A stretch of 64,000 nt of DNA from Flectonema sp. DT1601 (GCA_964019425.1 OZ025839.1:605001-669000), one strand, 5' to 3'. Shown: positions 48,791-63,300, numbered from the stretch's first letter. A program made the numbers and translations. Notes: generated by a model from the sequence alone, not told the origin.

Positions 48791-50198
48791 ACTCTGATCG
48801 TCTAACCTTTCTGTTTGTTGTTAGTTGCAGTGCAGTGCTTGTTTTCAACTAATTTGACGCAAAGAAAAGTACAACAAACAAGTTTTTGTCGGCTGCTGTG
48901 GGATGTTCACGTTGATATTTCTACGTAGCATTCCATCCCTTTCCTATTGGTTTTTTTTTTTTTTTTTTTTTTTTCTTTTGCCCCTGAGATTAATGGGGAG
49001 GGAAGGCTCATGAGCTGGCCCGATTTTCTTTCTGTTATGTTGTTTGATATTATTATTGACTCTTTGTTTGTCCTGCGGCCTTTATCAGAATCGCCAATTT
49101 TGAAAACTAAAAAAGAAGTCCACTGAGAAGTGAACTCCTGACTGACGACGGCTACTATTTTTTTTGATATAAAAAGATAGAAATATAAACTCCAAGTCAG
49201 TAGTCAAATGTGCTTTTAGACTCCAGTCTCAAACACCCTTTTTTTATTTCTCTCTTTTTTTATACAAACGAAAAGACACATTGCACGGAGAAAGTAGTAA
49301 TTATCATTCGGTAATATTCTCCGCACCCCCCTTCCTCAAAATGATGTCCTTCTTACCTAAACCCCTGTCTATCGTTATGTTTTCATTTTATTTGAGATTG
49401 TTTTTACGGAACTTAAACTAAATTGAAAAAAATTGCGATACTATTTTGAAAAAAAAAAAAAAAAAAAAAAAAAAACTTGACAGCCTTTCTTTTTTTTTTT
49501 TTGGTCTCTCTTTTGTTATATGCAAGAGGGAGAGGAATTGTGTGCAAAAAAAAACATTATTTTTTAGTTTTTAAAAAAAGTGAAGCTAGCTCACAAATCA
49601 CTTTTTTTTTTTAATTTTAGCCCAAAACCAACCATTATTTGTTTATTGTCTTACGAATTTTTTGACTTTGATTTTTTTTTAATTGACTGGTTAGTGCTTA
49701 CTCAGCCGCTGTTAATTCTTATTATTTACTGAAGCCTACTACTGGTCCGCAATCTTGTTTAATGGGACGCGAATAATTGTTTTATAATATAGAAAACCCC
49801 TGTTTATCTTATTTATGTATGTTTTTTTTTTTTATTTTATTTTTTTTTTTACATACTTCTGTGTTTCTTGTTTTGGCTTTCCCTTCCCACCCCACAGATA
49901 GAACCCTTTCCTTCTATTGTGGCTCTTTATTGGCGTTTTCGCTTTTTTTTATACTTTGTGACCAAAAGATGTTGTTTCATCTTCCTGGTGTCTGCATTGG
50001 AAGACATATCGGAGTGTGCGGATGATTGATTTTAAGTTTTCTTACAGGACTTTAATTATGAAAGGGGTTTTGTTGCTCTAAGTGGTTAGTTACTTTTACT
50101 TATAAGGAGTTGTTGCTGTTTTTTTTACTTCCTCCCCCCACACACAGGTAACCAAAATAGAAGTTTGTCTTTTAGCTGGATATTAATAATTTAATTAA
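48521..50198 (+). other. Large spacer with very long T runs
   Basis: 1.7 kb without a credible gene. A T run of about 42 nt spans 48748-48789, with others near 48953-48974 and an A run near 49450-49474. Short frames (48402-48791, 49777-50025) are translations of such runs. Acceptor-like CCCCCCACACACAG ends at 50147 and TTGTCTTTTAG at 50175, 23 nt before the channel gene's ATG. Confidence 0.65.
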
Positions 50199-53100
50199 AT
50201 GACGGATCCCTCGACTGAACGAGGGAGCCGCAAACTTCGATATCACAACAGAGTTGCTTTTTATGATGCGGAAATAGGAGGATTTCTTTCACAACTTGGT
50301 ACTAGACATGGTGAGGTTGGTGTACATGTCGAAGCCTCTCTCAGAATTAGCGAACGAAGTAAGAGAAATCCCGACTATCAGAAATATTTATTTGAGGTTA
50401 TTCCATTCGACTATAATGGAACTACCAACACAGCAACACAAGAAGTTATTTCATACGGAGATAAAGTAAGGCTAAGACACGTCTACACACAACAATATCT
50501 TTGTGTTAAATCTCTTACTATGAGAATATCATCTTCTTGGGAAGGTGAGTCCGATAACTTAAAACTGTCTTTGGAAGATGCAGACGTAGCTGATGTCGTA
50601 AAGACGTCACACTTTCGAATTATGCCTTCGTTTAGAGTTAGGCAGGAAGGTCAACCTATTGAAGCTGATGACGAAGTTGTTATTCAACAAACAGAGGTCC
50701 AACCACTTCACTTTATAAGCACATCACAGTTAGGAACTAATGAAGTAAAAACTAGAATCGATTTACTACCAAATCGAAGTGATGAATACTACGAAGCGAA
50801 TCTCTCAGTTCGGAGACGAACCTACGCAGTTCGAGCCTACGACAGCATCGTTTCTGATGATCCATTCCTGGAGAGTATCAATGCTGAGGAAACAGATGTA
50901 CACAACAGAAGTAAACCTCCTATAAAGGTTGGAGATGCTATCCTGCTCTTCCACAAAGATTACGATGCTTTTGTTAATATAAAGAGTGGTCTCTTTACTA
51001 TGCATCGGGTTACGAATTCAACTCAAAAACTTCGAAGTTATTTATCAAACAGTTTGTTTACAATAGAACTTCAAGATACTGACAGAGGAGGTTCCGTCAC
51101 AATAGAAACTGCGATTCGGATAAGACATTTAGCTTCAGGACTGTACCTGTGGCATGATGTTGATGGATTGTCGTTGACAAGTAATTTGACTGAAGATTCA
51201 ACACTTTGGTTGATGACAATGCAAATAACTGCGGGACTTGATGATGGATGTCAATTTATAAGAAAGAAGAACGAACCTTTGATTAGAGATTCTGTAGTTA
51301 GAATAGCTGGGATATCATTAAAGCAGTCGGTCGCTACAGCAACATGTTGGTTGGGAACTGAATCCTCTGGTTCTACGACTTGGGAAAGCTCACTTTCACT
51401 GTGTTCCAGGAAGAAACAAGTGTTTCAAGATGCTTTTCAAGTAATAGCAGCTCCACAATTAGATTTAGTTCATGAGATTCAGAGAATCATTGCCGCCAAG
51501 CCAACCATCTCTGAGTACGTCAACTGGTGGCTGGATAAAGACAATCGACCAGTCACTGGAGCTGCTGAAATGCTTTCACTTCAAAAGCTAATTCCCAAAG
51601 AAGGATTGATGCAAGCAGTGCTCTATCACCTTACTCGATTTGTTAAATTACTCACACCTCCGGGGTTTACTCCTTTGGAGAGTGGTATGTTTATATTTTA
51701 TGTTCTTATGGAAAGTCTGGTGAATTTATTAAACAAAACATTCACAGGAAACTCAACCTTAACTGACGACAAGCCACGCCCTGCAGAGTGCAGTGGTAAC
51801 TTCTGGACAGGAGTACAACAATCAGAATTACACATGATGTATCAACAAACTATGCTTGATCAGGAGATGCATGAAATGCTAATGGCGTGTGTGACAGTTC
51901 CTTTTAGTGAAGTCCCCTGGGCAGTCGAACACCTCCAACCGATTGAGAAAATTGGAGAGAAGAAGTATTGCCTGACAAAGGGAAGGTTCAGAGCTATCGA
52001 CTTAGGCGAGCAGCAGAATAAAACCTTTAAAAATATCTGCACGACAGTGTACTCAGCGCTGCTGTCACTTGTTCGCGACAATGGGAAGGCTGCTGTTGCC
52101 TTGGCGCAACCGAGACACTTGAAAGTTATGCGCGAACAGTTGACGTGGTACCAAATAAGATCTGATCTTTGTCTCGAAGAAATACTCAAACATCAGCAAG
52201 TCCTCAACCACTTAGATGACGACCTGATACCAGACTTTTGTTCAACTCTCAGTAAGTTATCCGTCTTTGGAGAGCGTGAATCTGGTAGTCGTTTGTACGG
52301 TCAAAAACCAGCTGACGGTGAGTGTGTTTCCCAACGTATTGTTCAATTACTAAATATGTGTTGTGTGTGTTATAATACAGACGAAGAGATTCCTACCAAT
52401 CAAACACAAGTAGCGAAGTACTTTCTGACTCCTTTGAAGAATGGTAACTTTCCTAAAGGTTTAAATATTGCGATTCACAAGATTGGAATTGGAGGCAGAG
52501 CGGAGGTACGATTCCATCCAAAGGATTCATTGTGGCTGCCAGTGAGACACGTCTCCCAACAAGAAATTCAAAACATGCAACACGAGGCAGTACCAATTCA
52601 GGAATTTGCAGAAAAGTCCGGCAACAGTCAGCTCATGTCATATAACGTAGCCTGCATAGAACTCTTTGGTGCTCTGATTAGAGGTAGATTTGAGTTTTCA
52701 TCACAGATTCAAGCAAGTGCTGCAGGCAATCCCTCTGGGGACCCTGTTGTTGATATTGTAAAAAAATATTTTGGGAATCCATCAGAATTTATACCAGTTT
52801 TATCAATGTTAGATGCACAGAAGGCTGGAGGTACTGCAGGTCCAGGCAAAGCTGCACAGCTCTGTCCTGCTTATGCTACATTGACCAAAGAGTGGTTGAG
52901 TGCTCCATCTCACAGTGATGGATGTGGGTTTGTGATATATTGTGAATACTCAAAAGGGGGAAACCTTCGACTCGCAAAATGGAATGCCTCTCAAGGAATT
53001 AACAACGATCAAGGTCCCAGTCAACTATCAGTTCCTACCATTTCGAATATAAAAGAATGGATTAGAGCGAGAGCTTCAGACCTCTCATTCTTACTTCAAA

Positions 53101-56100
53101 ACAATCAAACAATGAAACTTCTCTTATCATCTTTAAAACTGTGTCGACAACTAATAATTTCAGGTTACTATGCAAAGGACCACAGCGGTGAACAGAGTTC
53201 CAGTAAGTACGCACACAAACCATTATTTAATAGCTTACTCTCAATACTTGATCCCTCGACTGACGGTAAGCATGGCAGTAATAATATTTTAACTGCTGCT
53301 CAAAGGAGGCAGTATTGTACGGAGAACCTTCCGTTGTTTAAAACTAAATTGGAAGTCGTTAAGATTATAAACTCAACGATAGATGAATGTGTTTGGAAGA
53401 AGTTTGTTCCGAGAGTACTGGGTATTCATGACTCAACTGGAAATGATCGATTCTGGAAGAGATTATCATTCTCTCAACAGTACATCTCAGGGTGTTGTGT
53501 TGATTTTTTTAATGAAAATGAAATTTCAAATCACGCTGACTGGTTGAAAGGCTCAGAATCATCTCCGCCATTCAATTTCGCACCATCAGTGTCACCAGAG
53601 AGATCATCAAACGACGGGTCTATTAAAGACTTGACTTCTCATTTAATGGAACTTATGCTTTATCAATGGCAACCAATGGTTGAAGCAAGTCTTGGATTGC
53701 TATTTAGGCTTCATGCTGTTCCAATGGAAGTTAGTTCTTCAATTGATAAAGTGGTTACTCTGGAGCATCGCAATGAAAGGAAATCATACCATGAGATTGA
53801 GGAACACACAAACATCCTTCTCAACAAACATAATGATGTGACTCTATGTCGTGATAATGATGTCGAAAGTAATAAAGCAGCTGATTTAGTTATAAAAAGT
53901 CTTCAGACTCTCTGTGATCGAATGTTAGAAGGATCTGGAGACCTTTCTCGCAAATGGGCAGAGTTTCAAATTCGACCTGCAAATACACACATTCAGCGAC
54001 TTGTTGTGTCAACGGATATTACAACTTGCGTGTTAGCAATCATCAGCACCTTCCTTCGCTTTGAGGAGTCGCATGCAACTGTCCCTTCAGTGATTCCGTT
54101 TGAAGAGGTGTATCAACTTTTAATCCGACAATGTTATCGTTTTCTTGCTGTTCTTGTTAAAAATAACCCGACAGCTTCAGATCATGAACAGCTACTCTCA
54201 TGGTGTTCTGAAGAGAAACTAAAATTACATATTCGACATGAACGTCGACCTCCTTCAGAGTCTTCTCAATCGAGTTATGAGAGATTGTTTCCAGCGTGGG
54301 AGGTTTCTAGTTTTTTTATTGAACTGATGTTACATTATCAATGTTGTGTTTATTTTAGTACTTGTAAAGATTTGATTTGGACTCTAGCATCACAACTATC
54401 ACCTGGAGCTTTAGAAGGAACTGGGAGATCACCAAGACATCTTCGAATTCTTCGACAAATGATTCTTGTGAAAGAGTCGCACTACACGACATGCGAACAC
54501 AATTCTGGAAAAGTAATGGAAGTGACTGAGAAGGTAATTGACAGTAACTTAGCAACGGTACTGGCTTACTTAGTAGCTGAGAAGAAACGAGTATTGATAA
54601 TGTTCAGAGACAGCAATGGTCAAGAACGTGAGATAAAAGAAAAATTATTAAAACTCGAATGCGATGCTTTAAAGAAAACCACTATAGAGTTGATGGGGCC
54701 CACCGACCGAGACGGCATCCTACAATACCACATCGAACTCGTAGAGTTGTTCGCTTGTGGACTAAAAGGGAATATATCAATTATGTCACCAGAGTTAGTA
54801 TTTGATGTTTTATGGCCGGTCTACTTACCTACTCCAATGGAGTATTCATATCCTTTATTCTTCTTACGACCATATCTATTACTGTTGTCTTGTTATATAA
54901 ATAGAGACGATAAGTATGCTGAGATACTGACCTTTACTGGACCCGTCAAAACTGGAAATACCGCAGCTCTGTCTGCTCAAACGATGCCTTTTTGTTGGAG
55001 CATCGTTCAGTTCTGTGGTGCTATTGTTAGAGCTTTGAGTCAAAGTGAGAAACCAGGAAGTCAATATTTGTTAAAATGTTATGAGGGTACGAAATGTTAT
55101 TCATGGTTATCTCAACAGCTGAGTACTAACGATAAGACTGTTCTGCTACCAAAACATCTCCCAGTTTGGTTTAATAAAGACGAGCTTGAGATCTTCACAA
55201 TCGAGGCTATCATACCATTCCTGGCTGCTGTAGTTCCTCGAGTCACTTCAGGGGATTCTACGATATTACCTCACGGTGCACTTAGAAAGGTTTGTCGGGC
55301 AATTGTTCAGGTCTGCAGCTTCTGTAATACACAAACATTTCAAATCCTTCACGCGACACAACGAGCAGTAGTACGTCAACTATTAGTATCTTGTAGTCAT
55401 CATGGATTGGTTCCTGAAAGGGTTGAGTTGGGCAATTTCGAAGCTACTGACCAACCACAAGGTTTCCTTTCGGTTTTAAAGAAAAGTATTAAAAAGGTTT
55501 CCGAATCCTTGTTGGAAGCTTCTGCCGCTCCCGGCTGCTCCGACAATGCGACTTCGAGCAGTATAACAAATGGAGGAAGCAATGGTGATGTTGCTGTTGC
55601 TTTTAAAGCGTTTAGAACACGTTTTAGGGAATTGGTGTACGACCCTTCTTGTTATAATTCAAAGAGTCATTATGATGGTCCTGAAACTCCTGCAAGGCTA
55701 CTCGCCTTTTCAGGAAGACTAGTGAACAGTTCACAACAATACCTCTTACGTGAGTATCTATGTCATGAGAGTGGTCCAACAGGTGATGATGGCACACCAA
55801 ACCCAACGATGATGACACTCGAGAACTTTTCAATATTCGCTGACTTGCTGGTTTCTGAAACTCTCTCAAATGAACATGTTGCTGGTGTACTCGATGTTAT
55901 GGCTCACGGGTTTGCAGAATCCTGGAAGGTCGGCATCCTTGAAGTCCAGCGAGTCAAACTGCAAGGCATTCAATCCGACCTCGCAAAGACCGCTCTCGAT
56001 ATTATCGAAAAGCGGAAGGGTGAAATCCAACTTTTGTTTAATCGAAAGAAAGCAACTCAAAAGATTTTCATTTTAATGGAAATTTCACTCCCCAGGCAAT

Positions 56101-59100
56101 CGGCGAAAACACGAGAAATTCAAGTCGCTGCTGTGAACCTGCTGAAGAACCTTCTTGATGGAGGTCTCAGAGGACAAGTTCAGAGAACTATTCATCAGTT
56201 CTTTGTTGAAAGATCAACGGAGGGGTTTTTTGTATTCTGTCGGGAGCAGCTGAAAGGCTACGAACTGGAATTAAAATCCTGGGACTTACAAACTCAAGAT
56301 TGTTCACCTCAGTATCGGATCCGATTGAGTGAAATGGAAACCTTTTTAAGAACTTTACAACTCCTCTGTGAAGGTCATATGACGAAACTACAAAACTATC
56401 TTCGTGAGCAATTAAACAACCCATTCTCTATTAATGTAGTCCGTGAAGTTGCTATGTTTGTTCGATACATCGCTAAGGAACTAACTCACAAGTCAGTACT
56501 ATCACTAATAAGACAAGGATTTATTACACTAACTGAATTCTGTCAAGGTCCTTGTAAAGGAAATCAAGAGACATTAGTAGAAGCTAAGATGCCGAGTGTT
56601 GTGGGAGATCTTTTAGAAAGGTCTGAAGATGATTACAAAGAAGATTCGACAAGCGATGGAACAACAGCATTTGATGATGTGTTGAGCGATGCTATTTCAA
56701 TGTTGCTTTCATTAACTGAGGGAGTTACTTCCGTCTCATCTGATGACTGTAGTCAGGCACAGCATCGAACTGATGTTCCAAAGAAACTTCTAAACATGCT
56801 TCGTGATAATAATCAGACAAATCTTCATAACCTTCTCAGTAAGATGAATGAATCATGGATTAAAGGTCACATTGTTCACGTTACTAAAATGTCAGGACTC
56901 CTATGGCAAGTCGTCGGCAAGGTCAGCGGAGATGAAGAAATCTCAGCAGAAGAAGATGGCTGCCATGAAGAGCTACAACTTGGATTTAATATATTTATAT
57001 TCATCCATTCTCTCTGTAGGTTTGATAAAGTAAAAGGTGAAGAACACGAGGAATCAAAATTACTAAAAATGTTAAAAAATCAAATGTCTTTCGCATTCTT
57101 TAACGAACACGTTGGTCAAATTGAGATCGGACGTGACGAACGACTAGAAAAGGTTTACTTCGTACTTCCCGACTGCTGTAAACTTTTACCTGAAGAAAGT
57201 AAGAGTAACCTTCAAATTGCTGTCAAGAGAGACAGTCGTGAAACAAAAATCCAAGATTTTTTCCTTAGCTGGTCTGACCTGGCACAAGAGATTACAATAT
57301 ACAGCGAAGCAAGTAAGCAGGTGTGTGTTTTTGTTAATTGACATCTTTAAAAATCAAAAAAAAAAAATTCCAATAAATTATAATTAATAATAATCAGGCA
57401 AACTTAAAACTATTCATCAAATACGGAACATATCTCGCAGACATCAGTCTATTTTTATCACTTGTGATATCGGCATACCTGATGATGACGATGAAACGAA
57501 AATACGGACCTTCAAAAGGATTTCTTAGTCATGATCACTACATTGGATTTAATGTCTTGGCGTTTATTCAAATTTTCGTAGAACTTTGGCTGTTCTTTGG
57601 TTGGATGCAAATAAAGGGAAGAGTCATTGTGCTTAAACACGTTCAACGTATTAAGCATGAGATGTCATCAGCTCCTTGGGGATCAGAAGACAACAATCAA
57701 ATATCGGAAAGACAGTATGCAGACTGGGCAAGACACTCTAGTTTTACTAAAGTGTACTTGAGTCTGGTGGTCCTCTTGCGACACCAAGACTTTTACAGGA
57801 CGTTATTGTTTGCTGCTGCTGCTCCGGTTGGTTATTTTGGAAATCCGATATTCTTCTCGATTCAAATTTTCAGAGTGATTGAGAGATCTGATTCCCTTCA
57901 AAATGTAATAAAATCCGTCACCAGTAAATACCAAGACTTACTGTGGACTGCTGGGTTGGGTTTGGTTGTTATATTTTTATTCTCAATGTGTGCATTTTAT
58001 TACTTCTCCGATAAGTACTACGACGTTGAGAGAAATCCAGACTTGGGAAGAGGATTCAGTTGCCAAGAACTCTGGAAATGTTTTATACTAAACGTCGCGT
58101 ATGGACTTCGACAAGGTGGTGGTCTGGCAGATGTTCTACAACATCCCGACTGGCATGGTCGTAATGTGTGGACTCGATTAACTTTTGATTTCTTATTTTG
58201 GTTAGTGATGATTATTATTTTTCTAAATATCATCTTCGGTATCATTTTAGACACATTCGCTGAATTACGAGACAAAAAACAAGACCGTGAAAGAGACATG
58301 AAATCACGTTGTTTCATCTGCGGTAAAGAAGCCTACGAGTTCGATAAGAGCCGTCGATCATCATTCGCCAATCATTACAAACGAGACCACAATATGTGGG
58401 ATTATCTGTTCTTTTATGTTTATTTATTTCAAAAATCACACGAAGACTTTACTGGTCAAGAGTCTTGGGTTTATCATAGAATTGAGCGCAACTTGACTGA
58501 CTTCTTCCCAGAAGATGCCATCGCTCTGGAAGAGGAACCGGACGACGACGAAGCAGAAGAGGAAGAGCGAGAAAAACGAATCGAATCAAAACTCGATAAG
58601 CTAATAAAATTAATTAAAAACCAGAGACCCGGCACTGCAGCTCCTGCACTTCCGTATGGTGGTGGAGGTCACGGTGGAGACGGAGGACCTCCAGGTGGTT
58701 GGGGAGGAGATAGTGGTGGTGGTGGGGGTGGTGGGGGTGGATCTCGCACAATCACAAATGATGTCCCTCAGGTATGCATTCAGATCTGTGATAAGGTTTT
58801 TATCTAGCGTGTTGTTGTTGTTGTTGTGAAGTTTTACTTGTGACATTACAACAAAATACAAACAGGTACTCGACAATCGAATTCAAGAACTGCTGCAAAT
58901 ATCTCGTACAATACAGAAGTCAATGGCAGAAGGAAAGGGTTGGGGACAGCCCCCCAATTCTGTAACGGAGAAGAAATTATCAAAAGCCAGGGCACCTTCA
59001 CCGACCGTTCCCAAAGCTGCCCAAGTGCATCGATGGAGCGTACCAGAAGTACCTCTTTCTCCTTCTACTCCTGAACCAGTTGTGGCGACTTTCTTAGATT

Positions 59101-59945
59101 TCGAGGACAGTGAAAGCGGAACTATCGACACCAGCAGGAGAAGAGATCCAATTGAGGATTCGAAGAGAATACATTCCCTGAAATCTGAACTTGAACAGCA
59201 CACGTTAGTCAGACCGAAAGGGAGTAACGCGGTGGTATCGCAGCCTCTGCAGTTTGGAAACAGTGGAGGGGCTCCAATATCTGTTGGACCTCCGATGATA
59301 GTTTCTCAAGTGAGAAGGACTTCTGGACCTATTGTTGCTCCTCATCGTACTCCTAGTCCAGGGAGAACATCAGTAAGTCCAGCGAGGAGGACTTCACCAT
59401 CGAGAAGCCCAACAATGGCTGGTATTCAATTACCTCCTCAGAATACTCGAGTTGTTCCAATTGGAATTCCTTCTACAACTCGAATGGGATCTCCACCAAA
59501 GAGAGTTAGCCCTCCTCTAAAAGGTTCTGTGTGGCCAGGTTCTGGACCAGTTAGTCCAATTAATCCATTCAAATCAAATCCTACTCAGGGTTACTCAGTA
59601 AGCCCTTTTAATTCTCCAGTAGCAATACCTCAAGTAGATAGTCGAAAGGTTCCTTCAGCAGCACCAGCGACTGCGATACGAAACCCGTTGAGTTCAAGTC
59701 CTGGTGAGATCATTGGGAAGTCAGAATCCAGTGGATTCGGACTGGCTGGGTTAGGACGGGGGGCTTTGTCAAAGCCACATCTCAGTGCAGAACTTCTCAA
59801 TCAACAACAGCAGCAGCAGGTTGTTAGAATTCCATTTCAAATTCCAAAGAAGCAGGGAACAGATGAACCCCCAGCACCTCGAGCTAGTCCTGCGGAACTT
59901 GGCATCAATCCAACCCCTTTTATTAGAACAGCTACTGGAAAGTAA
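50199..59945 (+). CDS. ITPR: IP3/ryanodine-receptor-like calcium release channel
   Basis: Join of 50199..57320, 57398..58771 and 58866..59945 (introns 77 and 94 nt, both phase 0), giving 3191 residues. In order: beta-trefoil/MIR region (about 15-415: AFYDAEIGGFLSQLG, LHFISTSQL, VGDAILLFHKDYDAF, IRIRHLASGLYL), first RIH (about 420-620), second RIH, and RIH-associated domain (about 2045-2130) with LTEFCQGPC. Six membrane helices lie at about 2380-2650, with pore GGGLAD at about 2614-2619 where IP3Rs have GGGVGD. The zinc finger CFICG...H...H and HNMWDYL follow, as in IP3Rs. A glycine run and a disordered Pro/Ser tail of about 340 residues have no counterpart in animal IP3Rs. It releases Ca2+ from the ER or acidocalcisome-like stores. 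Confidence 0.93.
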
Positions 59946-60338
59946 TTCCAAACAAGCAGCTCAATTGTGTTATTTTAATTTACACGAAACACGAGGAGGT
60001 TCGCGTATTTCTGTACGTCGTCCATCCCGGTATTCGACCTTTTTATTTATTATTGTTTGTCGGTGAGGTCGTTCTCCTTTACACGGTATCCTACTTAGAC
60101 ACGCTATTAACTAATATCTTAAACGAATATCGAAAATATTTAACTTCCTCTGGTCTATAATTGTTATTTCTGTTGTTCGTGTTGTTGGAAATATTACTTT
60201 TTATTAACAGTCCAGGAATATGATGTACACTGTGCGCTTGTTTTGGTTAAAAAGTTATTTTTTATAATTTCTTAAAGAACAGTGCCAACGAAGTAGAATA
60301 TGAGAGTAGTAATGTAATTCAAATTATTATAAAGAGAG
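59946..60338 (+). other. Intergenic region, nothing recognised
   Basis: AT-rich. Acceptor-like sites are TTTTTATTAACAG ending at 60210 and TTCTTAAAGAACAG ending at 60292. A short uORF (ATG AGA GTA GTA ATG TAA) starts at 60300 before the main ATG. Confidence 0.55.
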
Positions 60339-63300
60339 ATGTTGATGACAAGTGTGTGGAGTAAAGCTCTGATTGTGTTTGTATTGAATTGTCAGTTGTC
60401 TGATGCTGTTTCAGTGTCTGGTCTGTCTGGTGGTAGTTGCAGCTCCGGAACTAGCACTGATCTAACAGATTGCACTCCAGGAAGTACTGGGTCTATTCTA
60501 ACTATTACTGGAACTTCATTCTATTCTCATGATCCTTCTGGTAACACAATTAGTTTTTCTGGAGGATGGGGAACACTACCAGTTTGTTATCCACTCTGGA
60601 CATCCCTCAGCACTACAAACGTTCTCTGTAATTTATTTACTTTCGGAGGTGATATTGATGGGAACTGGTCGATTAGTGTGACAGCGAGTAGTGTGACGAG
60701 TGTTGATGATATTCGAATTACTGTTTTACCACCGAAACCGATCATCACGTCAGGCTCTTGTTCATCATCGAGCTGCACTACTGGAGATGTTATAACTGTT
60801 GTGGGAACATTCTTGAAAGATTCGGTTTTAACGTTTTCACAGACTCCAAACCCTGCTAGGCAGCCAAGCTGTGCGGGACTGTCTTCAAGTAACACTTCTA
60901 TGTCGTGTACATTGTATGTACCACCTGGGTATTCTGGTACTTATATAGTTACGGCTTTCCCTAATTATGGTCCTTCGACGTCGAGTAGCTCTTCGTTCTC
61001 TCAAATAGTTTATAATTCAGCTCCTGTTATAAATAAATTACACTCTGACTTTTGTACAGTTGTCGGTTCATATTTAGCTGGTTGCACTCCTGTTGGATCT
61101 GCTGGGGAATACATCACAATCGTTGGTGAGAATTTCGTTACTGGGATTCCAGCTTCACACACAATCTCATTTGAAAGAGATGTTTCACACGGAGGTATCT
61201 TTGGATTGAATATGTCTGTGGCTCCTGTTTGTACTCCAGTCAATGCAACAGAGAGACTACTAAGTTGCTTTCTGGAAGTCTATCATACGGGAGTCTTTTT
61301 CTTATCAGTTACTGTTGGGTCGATTTCATCTTCAGCGACACCTCTCATTTATGTGGAGTCGGAGATGCCGTCGATAACAAATATAACGGAGATAGCTTCT
61401 GGTTTGTTTATTTTATATTATTATTATGGAAAAAAAGGTGGTGTTGTCGTGATGACCACCAAATATATCATTAAAAAAAAAAAAAAAACAAAAAAAAACA
61501 GGTCAATATTGCTACTCAACTAATTTAAGTTATGCTTGTCAGACAGGTGCGACAATTGTCATTGCGGGAGATAACTTTGTTCCGTATTCAAGTCCGACTA
61601 TTTCGAAGTACTATCAAGATATCACACTGTCAGGTGGAGAATCAAAGACTTCTCCAACTTGTACATACGTATCATCAACTAGACACTATATTAGCTGTTT
61701 ATTAACGGTTAGTATTGGAACTGATGGTTATTGGGACTTGTCTGTCTCTGTTGCCAATAAAACAGCTTCATGGAGTGGAGTTCTTTCTCTGTTAGTTGCG
61801 AGACCTTCAATAAGTAGTGTGACAGGTGATTATTGTACTTCCGTGTCATCAACAGTCGAATGTATTGGATCTGATAACAGAAGAGGTTGGACTCCAATTA
61901 CAATAATAGGATGGGAATTCAGTGACGACGTTTCTTATAATAAAATATTATTTGAAGGCGGTGCTGTTGGACATAACGGACAAACTCCAACCTGTAGAAA
62001 CATGTCATATATTCAGCTCTCGACTACATCAGGTGCAATAAGTTGTGTTTTAATAGCACCTGCTGGTGTTTCAGGTCAGTGGGCGCTACGGGTTCAAGTT
62101 GGCTCAACTTTATCAGATCATTTTGGTACTCCGGTGGTGGTTGTTCCTCAAAATGCTTTCAATGTTACAATTGCTGCTCCTTCTTCTGTTTACACATCGG
62201 ATGTGTTTCCCATTTCACTGTACTCTGCTCTGTCAACATATCCACAAGCATTACACAGTTCTGGTTCTAGTGTTGTTTTTTCAATCGTATGGTGGGACGG
62301 GTTATCAAAACCCGCAAACGGAGCTTCACTTGCAGGACCTACTTCATGGAGTAATGCTTTTCTTTATTTTGATTCAGCTGCTGCTGAGGTTTCGGGTCTT
62401 CCAACGTACGTTGCAAATGGATTTCGAATTAAACTTCCTGGACGTTATGTTTTGCAATGTGATGGCGTGTTTGCTACCAGCGGATACACAGAATCAGAAA
62501 CTGTTATGAGGAACATTGAAGTGTTACCTTCTATAGGAAGTGTTCCTCGCGTGATATCAATATCAGGAGGATGTACTGAATGGATTCACACTGATGGGTA
62601 TAAGTCTGTTGGAACTGATTGTATTCATGGTAACTCAATCACAATTATTGGTGAGAACTTTAGTCCCAGAACTACTCTGACGTTTAGTTCTACTTCCGTA
62701 AGTTGTGCCTTCTTATGGAAAACATCCATACCACCGACAACATTAGTCTGTTCTTTGTGGTGTGACTCTCCATCTTTTATTAAAGATGTCGGTGTTAGAA
62801 TTGGAAGCCTTTCTTACATTTTAAAAATTTCGGTATTCAGACCTTCTTTAGTTGCCACGACAATGACGTCTATTGCTTTAGAAGGGTACAGTTCAGGAGC
62901 ACTTGTTACTATCATTGGAAGGAACTTTGCGTTGAATGAGTCAAAAAATTTAATACAATTTTGGAACACCACTTCTGGTGATATCGCAATTGAAAGGAAT
63001 GCCGTCAACGTCACGTATTCTGATGGAAACCCTCCGAGTTGCTTACCAGTGTCAGTGACTCAAAGTCAATTAGTTTGTCAGATTAATTGCGATATAACTA
63101 CTTGGGGATTATGGGCTGTGACGGTAAACTATTTCTCAATACCTAACTTACGAAGTAATCAAACTATTTATCAAAGAGTGTCATGCACGTCAAAACCAGA
63201 CAGACCTCCTTTTATCGACACGATAGCAGGACCTTCTTGTCAGAGAATTAATAAAACCTTTACAGACTGTCCTACTGATGGTAGGGTATGCTTCTTATTG

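Noticed and set aside
48402-48791. 129-residue frame ending in polyphenylalanine
   Set aside because: Overlaps the ankyrin gene in another frame and ends in the long T run.
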